Assembly: GCA_022836615.1 (NCBI GenBank)
Contig: MU405275.1
Span: 1-64,000, forward strand
DNA from: Annulohypoxylon bovei var. microspora
Lineage: Eukaryota > Ascomycota > Sordariomycetes > Xylariales > Hypoxylaceae
DNA: 64,000 bases
Reading direction: 5' to 3'
The translations under genes were made by a program, and so were the position numbers. Position 1 is the stretch's first letter, and every line of letters starts with the position of its first letter. Below are positions 55,002-64,000 of this stretch, piece after piece. Below the pieces are notes generated by a model. The model saw only the letters and a program-made list of their open reading frames with translations, was not told the DNA's origin and did not search any database.

Positions 55002-57371
55002 ATGGTGTATGATTCTAAATGATTGTATTGGTTGAGAGTTAGGAATTGAAGTGGGACACGCGACGCGTCTAAGATTTTCGCATCACCAAATAGAACAACC
55101 TTTTGTTATATTTGACCAATTGGTCTCATAACAATTATTATGACTGTGATTATAACATTATAAATGTTAATGTTTGAATTAAAAATGAGTTGGTTTCTAT
55201 CTGTTAAAATATTAAGTTATGAAGTTTACAATTAAAATCAATATTGACAGTTAGAAAAGTATAACCCCAGGTGACTGCCAGTTGGCTGACTACATCATCG
55301 CCCGATATCGATAAGCCACCATCGAAGATCCCGATGATGTACGGCATTCATACATACCGTAGATGTTAGAAAGAAAATTCATACAAAAATTTCATCTCGG
55401 CCGATTGATACCTATATACACTCTATTATACCTGCCTACATAGCAGCCTAGCTAACAGGTACTGTACCAAGCGAGCTTAGGAATTGAACTTCCGATTCAG
55501 GAAATCCGTCCAGTTCCAAGATGCATTTAGGATTTCCGCGGTATAGCGCCGGTGGTACGGAATGATGTATTTAATGGGAAGATGCCGAAGGACCGAGCGT
55601 TCGAAGGACATCTGTGTAACCTTCGACATAAACCCCACGTCTTGCACCCGACCCGTGGACGTTACCCGATAACGGGATTAGTATAGTACAGGGTTCGTAC
55701 AAGGTTTGTACTTTGTCTTGGCGAGGAATTGCGGGATGGATGCGTTCAGATTTCCTTGGGACCAATGGGTTAGGGTGTACTGGGTGTAGCACAGCAGAGC
55801 AAGCGACACATGCATCCATCGCTTGTATGATGTAGGTCGGTCCCTGAGAGGTAAGGTAGATCTTTCGGCTTCGAAAATTCTACGAATATGCACTGAGCCA
55901 AACCTGAACCATTATTGGTGTTCGATATTGTTGTTGATACACCGGATTAGACTACCTTTGTGCTTTCATACTTTGTTTCGACCAAAAGCCAATCGCAACA
56001 ATTGACGTCAAGATCCCTTTCATCATAGGTAGTCAAGATCATATCCAGATCTAGAACTGTCGATCCTGACTCGCCACCCACCTAGGGGTAGGGTACCGAC
56101 ACAACCGAAGCTTTGAATAGTTTCAATACTAGGTACTACAGTATAGCAATGGATAATTAGCTGATAATATCGTGAAATAAAAATTATGGCATGTAAACTG
56201 AACGATTAGGTTGACGACCTTAGCTCTTTTAGTTCTCTTCCCCTCATTGGTTTGAAACATGATTTCTAAGCATCAGAGCAATTTAAAAAGTGTCTCCTCC
56301 AACCACGCACCAACATCGCAGCTTACCATGCATCTACTCCGCTAGAATGGGGTTCAGGTGGAGTCCTGCTGTACCACATAGGTAAAGTAATAATACGTAT
56401 AAATGTGAGAAGACGAACGGGAATGCTGTCGGGAAGCAAGTCAATATCGTCAAGTTCTAAGTTCTATTTAATAAAAGAACACATGCAAGACAGCTGAGGA
56501 ACTGCTGGGATAGTCAGGGTCCAAACAGTTCCAGACAGACTTGATAGTGGGGGTTTTAGTATAAATATGTACACCGCGGGCAAGTGGGTGAGATGGGAAG
56601 TTTAGAGATTCTCCTTAATTCTGATTGGCCAGGACCGGTTTGCTTGACTAATAGCCCATCCCGCTTAAAGCCGCCCGGGCGATATACTCGGTTTGGTACG
56701 CGTATGTACTGTACATGTATACAATATACATACCATAGAATGATATGTCATCTCATGTGCTGCAACTTCCCGGGGTTCGAATCAGAAAATAACGTTATAA
56801 TCAATTCATACTCCTTCCTAAATCTTCATCTTCTCCAACATTTACCAACTATACTTTGAAGGGAGTTGTAATACTCGGCAAAATGTATAAGAGTGTATAG
56901 TACTGACTAAGATTATACGAAGCCTTCAAGGGTTAGGAAAGAGGGGCTAGAGGGGCTCTTGGTTTTCTTTTCTTTTTTTCCCTCTGGATTTTTCCCTAAA
57001 ACGTCAACCGAGCGTCAGCAAAGACCCATAGAGCTATCGGTCAAAATCGGCCGTATCTGGCGGCGACTACGAAGCAAACTTGGCTTTTGTCCGGCCTTCT
57101 TTGACCCACCCTCAACTTTGTACCACTTTTTGTATCTGGTAAATTCTACCACCTCTCCATTATTCTTCTAGTCAACTTCTTCCCTATTACATACATCACA
57201 AATCTATCTCCAAGAAATTTAACAAATTTCCACGAATCTATTCGTCATACACCATATACCATATACCACCATCCCGAAATTGTTAGGAAAGGGCCAGCAC
57301 ATCGAGTGTATCGATTCGAGTCTACCGTATATCCGTCTCGCGGGGCCAACCGAGAAAGCATCATAGGAAAG
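55002..57371. other. Intergenic region upstream of the CYS3-like gene
   Basis: 2.4 kb with no recognisable gene. It should include the promoter and leader of the bZIP gene, with CATATACCATATACCA repeats at about 57,249 just before it. I looked for a palindromic CYS3/MetR site (ATGRYRYCAT) near the start and did not find a clear one. Confidence 0.5.
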
Positions 57372-59020
57372 ATGCCGCCCAGTTATTCAAGCCGGCGCGG
57401 CCAGGCCGTGAACGTGTCGCAATTATTACAGGATCTTAATAGGGTCCCAGAGCAGCCGCAAGTCTCGGAGGAAAACTTGCGAAGTCTTGACGATGAACTT
57501 GCTATGTTCACAAACACTAACTTCATCGACTGGGATGCAAATGAGAGTCGGCAACAGCGGCAACAACGACAACAACCGCAAGAGGAGGCTCCTAGTGTCA
57601 TAGACACACAAGTGTCGACATCGCCTACAGAAGAAGAGTCTATGGAAGGAGAGTTGGCTGGATTTGACTTCAATCTACCAGGTTAGTAGATATCCCGTTA
57701 TTGTTATCTTGTCATCTTGGCCGTTTCACTTCATTCTTCAATTCAAAAGTCAAAAGCCAAAAGCCAAAAATCACCAAAAATCAATTGATAATGGTCGATT
57801 ATGCTATCCCTTCCCCGCATTACTCATTGCGATGCGGCGTTGCACAATTGCACAATGGTACAATGGCGGGTTAGGTGTGTGCGCTTTTCGAAGGATCCTT
57901 TCAGCAGCCTCGCTCAAGCAGTTCGTGCCTGGTTGGCACCGGCCTATTGTGCCTCCAATAGCCTGTGGGCTGTGCGTGGTATGGAGGCGGCGCCTTGCTT
58001 CGCTGCAAGCATCTAAGTCAGTGGAAGACGGATGGGGGCTGCATCCCACCAAGCGGAGTTCTTCGCCTTATCACAGGCTGGCTGTGTGGGTTCTCTTCAT
58101 CTCTGCCCCACTAAGCTTTTGTATGAGCTCGAGCGTTGATTGGTGCGGGCAGCGCATTGTTGCATTTGGATTGCAGCGATCGGTGGGTTTAGGTGCCTGC
58201 TGCTGTGCTCGCGAAAGATTACCCTGCGATGGCGCAATCGAGCTATGGTGCAATATCCCGTGATCTTTAGGTGATCTGGGGGAGGACCCTTATTGAGATG
58301 AAGAGAGAACCCAATCCATCAAGCCCGTTGTCGAGAGTTCGCAACATGGCTTGATCTGATACCCTTCTACCGACACTAAGTCGTCATCGATGATGTGTAG
58401 CACCTCAGAAAATTCCCGCTATTCGTACCTATGTTTTGAATTTGTCAATTGGGCCACAGTATTAACCTCGCGTTATGTCTTCAGGCGATTTTAACGGTTT
58501 TGACTTTCACCCTTATTCTACGCCAAATGTACCGGGCTTCTCAGACAACTTGGGAAACTTGCAACCCATCCAGCCATCTCCAACTTTCCCTGCCGGCAGC
58601 TCGGCACAGAGCGCCTACGGTCAATCGTTGCCGCCGACGGGGGAAAAGCGAAAATCCGATGACGCCGCCGCTCCTCCTCGTCGGCAGCTTTCTTTCGAGG
58701 ATCAGTCGCGATTCGCCGCGGAAGAGGACAAGCGCAGGCGAAATACGGCCGCCAGCGCAAGATTCCGCGTCAAGAAGAAGGCTCGCGAGCAAGCACTCGA
58801 GAAGCGCGAAAAGGAGCTCAGCGATAAAGTCGGCTCACTGGAAGGGCGCATCCAAACTCTTGAGACGGAGAACAAGTGGCTAAGAGAACTCGTGATGGAG
58901 AAGACCGGCGGAAATGACACTATAGTCGCGTCATTATTGGAGAAGCATAATGAGAAAAAGACGCCCGGCGCAAAAGAATCAGAAGGAGACGTAACGACGG
59001 AAGCCGAGAAAGGCTCGTAG
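57372..59020 (+). CDS. cys-3: bZIP transcription factor, CYS3/MetR sulphur regulator
   Basis: Activator of sulphur-acquisition genes under sulphur limitation in filamentous ascomycetes (CYS-3 in Neurospora, MetR in Aspergillus). Exons 57,372-57,681 and 58,485-59,020; 281 aa. The splice joins ...F-N-L-P-G to D-F-N-G-F-D-F-H-P. The basic region is 185-204 (D-K-R-R-R-N-T-A-A-S-A-R-F-R-V-K-K-K), where A-S-A-R-F-R-V/I-K-K-K is diagnostic of this group. The leucine zipper heptads are L208, L215, L222, L229 and L236, ending E-T-E-N-K-W-L-R-E-L. The N-terminus has a Gln/Arg tract (85-92) and acidic, Phe-containing segments that could be activation motifs. The 803-bp intron is about ten times the usual local size. 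The start is the first ATG in frame, with A at -3. Confidence 0.9.
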
Positions 59021-59878
59021 CATATGCGGCATGCCGAGATACCTTTGAATTGCTTGAAACATGAACAACGGCGTTAAGGGGTTATCATTATGAGCTATGC
59101 GCCATTTTGGGGGGGCTACGGCTTTGGGGATATATCATGTCTGATTTTCAGAGCAGTCTTTCATGAGGCTTACGGGTCTAATATACGATTTACGGGTAAT
59201 GTCCCGGCTACCGGTGTAAAAGCATATCTGATCTCTCTTTACTTTGTATATTTGTGTTGCTATGATGCGACACTCCTAAATTCTTGCTAAATGTATCGCC
59301 TCGCCCTCAGGTATGACAGTAGAGATAGTCTTAAGTGAGTGGTGAGCGATGAGCGTATGAGGCTCGACCAACCAATCTACGTACGAATACGTTTTGCTTG
59401 GCGCCCTCACCGGCATTTGCTCAGAACCCCAGGAAATCTTGGTTGCCTATCTCCGGCTCTTTGTTAACATCCCGACAGACCCGCTGCTAACCTTAGGCCG
59501 AGGGCTCTTCGACCTGCTTATAAATAGGCACATATCTGGGTATGCATATATGGCGGTTTAGGCTTAGTGCTGGTCTTTGGCCTGCCTATCAGTAGCCGGA
59601 TTCATGAGGCCCGCAGCTTTGCCGGAGGTTCGTTGAACAGCGTAAGACGCATTTGCGGTCAAGATAGGATTACAAATAGGATAGGTAGCGGTTCCGTTGG
59701 GATATTACATGCGGCTACCAATTGATCGATGTATGTGTCGTTCCATTAAGATGACATGTACTGTACAACTCCTGTTCCTGTCGTATAACTCCGTGTATAC
59801 CCACACAAGTCATCGAAATCGTAACTTTATAATCAGTAACTCAACTCAACCGTACATATATTCATGTGGGTAGGTATA
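59021..59878. other. Convergent intergenic region
   Basis: 3' UTR space between the bZIP gene and the small mitochondrial protein gene. Nothing recognised. Confidence 0.5.
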
Positions 59879-60424
59879 TCAACTCGCATCCCCGGATTGA
59901 CCCGAGGCCTGGGCCTTCGCCTTCAGGGCGTCGAGCCGCTGCTTATTCCGCCGCCCTAGGATGCGCAGGGCGTTCTGCCGCTCGATCTCGGCCATCTCGT
60001 TCCAGTTCGCGATGCGACTCATGGTGCCGTCCTCGTTGACGACTAGGGGGCCCACTGCGCGGTGTTAGGATGGTGCGTATTGTGTATCGATTCGAAAGGG
60101 GATGGGGGTGGAGGAAGAAAGGGGGAGATGGGATGGGGACTTACGGTGGTCTAGCTTGACGCCTTCGCCGCCGACGAGCAGCTGCGTCGTGGCGCCCGTG
60201 CGGTCCGGTGCCGGGAGCGGCAGGGGCGTCTTCTGAGACGAGACTCCATCGTGCTCGTCTTCCCTGGGTTGCGTCGGTGCCGCTTCTTGTGAGGTGGCGC
60301 CAGTGCTTGGGTTTGTTGCTGATGACATGGCTCTTCGTGATAGTGGGTGAATTGAAGGACGGCAAAGCTGACGTGTGGTGCTGCTCAGGATTCTGAGAGA
60401 TGGTGGTTGAAGAAGTCTTACCAT
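59879..60424 (-). CDS. Small putative mitochondrial protein, function unknown
   Basis: Exons 60,145-60,424 and 59,879-60,054; 90-bp intron (GTAAGT...GCGCAG); 151 aa. The N-terminus is Arg/Ser/Leu-rich without acidic residues (MVRLLQPPSLRILSSTTRQL), a strong mitochondrial targeting signal, with R-R-A-M as a possible cleavage zone. The C-terminal exon encodes a compact conserved-looking domain: G-P-L-V-V-N-E-D-G-T-M-S-R-I-A-N-W, then E-M-A-E-I-E-R-Q-N-A-L-R-I-L-G-R-R-N-K-Q-R-L. I recall similar proteins as uncharacterised in ascomycetes but cannot give a name. Convergent with the bZIP gene. Confidence 0.75.
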
Positions 60425-61343
60425 TTAGTTATTTTTAAATGGTATATCTAAATGACTTTTTATCTATTTACTTTATTTATTGAGACTCTGGAAGTTATAC
60501 TGAGAATTTCAGTATTATTCATACTTTCCTTGAGGGTTGCGATTGATGGATCTAGAGACTTCATAGAAGGTTCCAGTTAGTTCGCCGGCTGAGACACACG
60601 GACCACTTGCCGAAGAATTATCAACGAAATTGGGGATGGTTCATGGATCAATCCTTCTTATCCTTCTTATTCATTAACATCATGAGAATGTAATATCGGA
60701 AAGAAATAACGAGATGATCGTCTCTTGTTAAAATGGAGTTTAGTACATGTGAGATTTTTGCATTATTTTGAAGTTTTTCCATCTACGAGGCGTCGAGGTC
60801 ACTTTTAGAACCCCGCCACGTTTGACGTTCGTCATCATTGATACCAACAAGTTAATGTCCATAATAGGTTTCATCAATTATCCTAATAGCTACCTACATA
60901 TGTATTGGACTAAGATTTGTTTGTACTGAAAAAAGAAAATGGACATATATTGGACTCAAATACTATTGGGAAGGTTCTCCAGCTCTGCACATCAAATACT
61001 CCCAGGAGGTAGTTACCAATTGCCCTCTATCGCAAGAGCTTTCCAACAGGTTTTGCACCTTCTTCACGCAACGGAAACGCCCATCCATAGATTAAATGAG
61101 AGCTCTGGAAACTACATCTGGTAAAAGTCTGTTTTAAGAACCAGACAATCGGCTCTGTGAATTTTCAGCATTTGTAGGTATCTCTTTTCTCTTTTCTCTC
61201 ATCTCCAATAGACGATAACCACTCGTTTGAATACCAAACATCCCACAAATACTATACATTCTTCGGTGATATTTCTTTCGTTATTGGAATTTGTTTGATA
61301 TACAGTCTTAACCTACACGTATCTACTATACCCAGTTACCAAA
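60425..61343. other. Divergent promoter region, small mitochondrial protein / FAD oxidoreductase
   Basis: About 0.9 kb, AT-rich, with TCTTTTCTC tracts near 61,185 upstream of the oxidoreductase start. No gene recognised. Confidence 0.5.
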
Positions 61344-63151
61344 ATGGGTGCCGTTCAATCTTCAGCCAAGAAGGCTGTCCTCGCTAGCAAAGCGTTCCGC
61401 GATCTGAACGAACAACTTGGAATCCTCATGAAACGCTTAAGCTCTCGACCTGGATACCCGTCCAAGAACCCTACCAGAACCTACTGGAAGGATGACCCTC
61501 CATTTCCAGATCTCGTCAACGTCAAGATGAAGCCACCATCGAACCGGGCTGAGGTCGTCATCATTGGCAGTGGGATCACCGCCGCAGCCGTTGCTTGGTC
61601 ATACCTGAATGAGTGTAGCCGTTCAGGTATCTGGCGCCGCATCATCGTGCTAGAATCCCGCGATCTTTGCGGAGGTGCCACATCACGCGGCGGTGGGCAT
61701 ATGAAGATATTACCCCACGAACAATTCGACGAGCTACGAAGATCTTTCGGGGTCAAGCGCGCCGTCGAGATCATAAGATTTCAACTCTCTCACATCAAAT
61801 TGTTGATAGATTTATGTGAGGTATATGGATGGGAAACAGCCGAGTGCCGCGAAGTCGAGACCGTAGACTACTTTCTCACAGATGAAGAGCGCGACTCTGC
61901 GTTCGAAAAGGTGGAAGAAGTCGAAAAACACATACCGGAGCTACATTATGAGAAGTATGAGGCGCGAGAAGCCCAGCAAGTAAGCATCACGTCACATCCT
62001 AATTTCATGGGTTTCTTGAAAAAAAGGGAAATGAATACCTACCTGTATCTACATGAGTACTAACATCATCATTATCATCATAGACATTTAAAGTAAACAC
62101 GAATGTCAAAGGCGCTATGTCGTACCGTGCCGGGGCGATACATCCCTACAGATTCGTAAGCTGCGTGTGGAACCAACTTCTTGCGCAGTATAAGGATTAC
62201 CTCTACATCAGGACTGACGCAACGGTCATGAACGTCATAGCACCGAAAGGTTTGCCCTACGCATTTGAAGTCATCGTCGATGAGCTCGACTACAACATAT
62301 TTCAGTGCGATCATGTCGTACACGCTACAAATGCTTTCGCAACCGAGCTCGTAACGGGCCTGCGAGGCAAGTTGACCGGTATTCTCGGAACAGCGGCGAT
62401 GATGAAGCCAGGCAAACTCTACGAGGCAGCACAAGGTGTAAAGTCGTGGTACCTTTTTTATGGCCACTCGTATGATTATGCTATGCAGCGGCCTACGGTC
62501 AAAGGAGTACAGGGAGATGTCGTCTTCGGCGGAGGGTTCTCACGTTCCGAGGGCCAGGGTGCTAGCATGCTTGGAGTGTGGGATGAAAGCCGGATGGATC
62601 CCCTACCATTAGCACACCTCCGAGGAATTCACCCTACAATCTTCCGTCATCCGTAGTCAGGAGGCTGGAAAGCCCCGATGCAGTGGACCGGCATTGTAGC
62701 CCTCACGGGAGACCAACTACCCTTTGTTGGTAGGTTACATCCTGACCTGACCGGCCGCAAGCCCCACCTGAAGGAGAACATTTTCACGCCGCATCAACCC
62801 AGCGAATGGATCTGTGCTGGTTATAACGGCGACGGCTTAATGCTGGCCTGGCTTTGTGGCACTGCACTAGGCGTCATGCTCACAAACCGCGAGCATGTCA
62901 ATGTGCCAGAAAGCCCGGGAAGACCTGGCGGGACTCTGTCGTCATGGTTCCCTACCGAGCTACGGCCATCGCGGAAAAGAGTCCACAAGGCTACCCTTAC
63001 GAACCTCGGCCGTCGCTTCTTCTGGGCACTGCTGTCGAGACGTTCTGTCGAACCGCTCTCCGATTTGGATTTGGATACTCCTCCCATCGTGCCTTCCCTC
63101 GGGTGGCAACCACATGGGGATATCCCGCCGTTCGGATCTAGCCATACGTGA
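61344..63151 (+). pseudogene. FAD-dependent oxidoreductase (DAO family) with one in-frame TAG
   Basis: DAO-type amine/amino-acid oxidase family; substrate unknown. Exons 61,344-61,979 and 62,084-63,151 (104-bp intron, GTAAGC...CATAG) give 567 codons, with a TAG at 62,654-62,656 (codon 403). The frame then stays open for 164 sense codons of clear homology. The N-terminal Rossmann motif is V-V-I-I-G-S-G-I-T-A-A-A-V-A (about 73-86). S-R-G-G-G-H-M-K follows, a flavin-contact motif of this family. After the TAG come W-T-G-I-V-A-L-T-G-D-Q-L-P-F-V-G-R-L and G-Y-N-G-D-G-L, the C-terminal FAD-binding block. Truncation at 402 would remove the latter. The stop may be a recent TGG-to-TAG mutation or a sequencing error. 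Excellent ATG context (CCAAAATGG). Confidence 0.82.
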
Positions 63152-63699
63152 AGGTCGTTCTTATAAGTAGAATAGCGGTGATCTTCCGACCAGGACAGCT
63201 TCTATCTTTATTTTAAAAAACTTGGTAGCGGGAGGGGCTTATGAGGCTTCGCTGTATAGATACATACCTACCTAGGTATCCATGTAACATGAGCGTAGTT
63301 GTATTGAGAAAACGAATAGCGCAATTATTGCTTACATTTTTATATGTTTGTTAGAGACATTTCACTCCCAGTATCTCTATATCTCGTCCTCCCCTTGCCC
63401 CATTTTCATATGAGATTAAGGAGATCCTAAAATACGTCCATAACAGTCGTCTTAAACTTATATATTACTTGGAAACAGAAAGTCCGAGAGAGCGAATATA
63501 TATAGGTACGTAACTCAATGTCTCTTTCAACCTCGTGTGTGACCCCTTTTCTTTCTGTGTACGAAGTACTCATACCAACGGCACCGAATTTCCAAAATCC
63601 AAGCAATATATACACGAATCCAAAGTACCTAGTCTAAGACAAGAATCCGTCGACAAATTTACCAAAGCTATCCCAAAATGAGTCCTATCCAAAACCCGT
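63152..63699. other. Convergent intergenic region
   Basis: 3' ends of the FAD oxidoreductase and the SGNH hydrolase; contains ACATACCTACCTAGGTA-type words. No gene seen. Confidence 0.5.
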
Positions 63700-64000
63700 C
63701 TATGCCTTACACGAGCCCCCGTGTCTCTTGGGGACCGCGGCAGCCTGCTCCGCCTGGGCGACCAGGAAGGCGTTGACGAGGGCCGGGTACCAGACGTCGG
63801 CCATCTTGGTGTCGCCGGCCTTGTTCGGGTGCACGCCGTCGCGCAGGTCGCTGGTGCCGCTGAAACCCGCGTACTGGTCGACGACCCAGATGGGCGACTC
63901 GGTCTTGTTGAGGCCCTCGGCCCAGGCCGGGATCGCGTTGTTCAGGTTCTGGATCTGCGTGTTGTAGCTATCGAGACCCATGGGGATGATTTGAGCTACC
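63700..64000 (-). CDS. SGNH/GDSL hydrolase, C-terminal part (runs off the window)
   Basis: The minus-strand frame is open from the window edge to TAG at 63,700-63,702, about 99 residues of the C-terminus. I read V-A-Q-I-I-P-M-G-L-D-S-Y-N, then L-N-N-A-I-P-A-W-A, and the diagnostic block V D-G-V-H-P-N-K-A-G-D with the catalytic Asp and His. M-A-D-V-W-Y-P-A-L follows. This fits secreted fungal SGNH esterases of the CE3 acetylxylan-esterase-like type. The Ser-containing block I, any signal peptide and the start codon lie beyond 64,000. Confidence 0.8.
   Translation of the reverse strand, partial: VAQIIPMGLDSYNTQIQNLNNAIPAWAEGLNKTESPIWVVDQYAGFSGTSDLRDGVHPNKAGDTKMADVWYPALVNAFLVAQAEQAAAVPKRHGGSCKA

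Noticed and set aside
55571..55893. Overlapping minus-strand frames of 70-80 codons
   Set aside because: No coding evidence; intergenic.
56761..56800. GGTTCGAATC, resembling a tRNA B box
   Set aside because: The flanks do not form a T-arm stem and no acceptor or anticodon arm can be found.
57664..58263. Roughly 200-codon open frame overlapping the CYS3 intron
   Set aside because: It begins inside exon 1 in another frame and shows no family features; best explained as intron sequence.

Overview
The window is genomic DNA of a filamentous ascomycete (Pezizomycotina, most likely Sordariomycetes). Genes carry short GT-AG introns, many with ACTAAC-like branch points. The content includes a HET-domain gene, a CFEM GPI protein, a Clr5-domain protein and a CYS3/MetR-type sulphur regulator. 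The left quarter looks like RIP-mutated transposon DNA. I cannot name the species.

Layout. (1) Bases 1 to about 17,960 are an extremely AT-rich block. It holds two copies of a repeat of at least 720 bp, exactly 6,720 bp apart (LTRs of one dead element). It also holds a dead Ty3/Gypsy chromovirus on the + strand whose RT, RNase H, integrase and chromodomain can still be read in one frame through many stop codons. The changes are transitions, residual C is biased to CpG, and the strand bias differs between the LTR copies. (2) Bases 18,145-18,304 are a poly-G / N-gap / poly-C assembly scar, next to a frameshifted HET pseudogene. (3) Bases 20,593-64,000 are euchromatic: chorismate synthase, lipoate-protein ligase, VPS11, MLH3, a Ser/Thr-rich protein, a nitrilase, an F-box protein, a CFEM protein, ribonucleotide reductase large subunit, a TatD nuclease, a CENP-N/Chl4-like kinetochore protein, a CYS3/MetR bZIP factor, a small putative mitochondrial protein, an FAD oxidoreductase with an internal stop, and the 3' end of an SGNH/GDSL hydrolase.

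The most unusual item is the nitrilase locus. A 1,977-bp intron of the nitrilase (34,748-36,724) contains a complete two-exon Clr5-domain gene on the same strand. All nitrilase catalytic residues and splice sites are intact. Other notable items are a 306-bp MITE with 36-bp terminal inverted repeats and TA duplication, a strongly folding two-hairpin segment upstream of RNR1, an MBF-like CGCG cluster in the RNR1 promoter, an 803-bp intron in the CYS3 homologue, and an in-frame TAG in the FAD oxidoreductase.

The genes are mostly unrelated housekeeping functions in alternating orientations, not a biosynthetic cluster. Exon coordinates were derived by hand from splice consensus, frame continuity and recalled family features. 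No alignment or database search was run.
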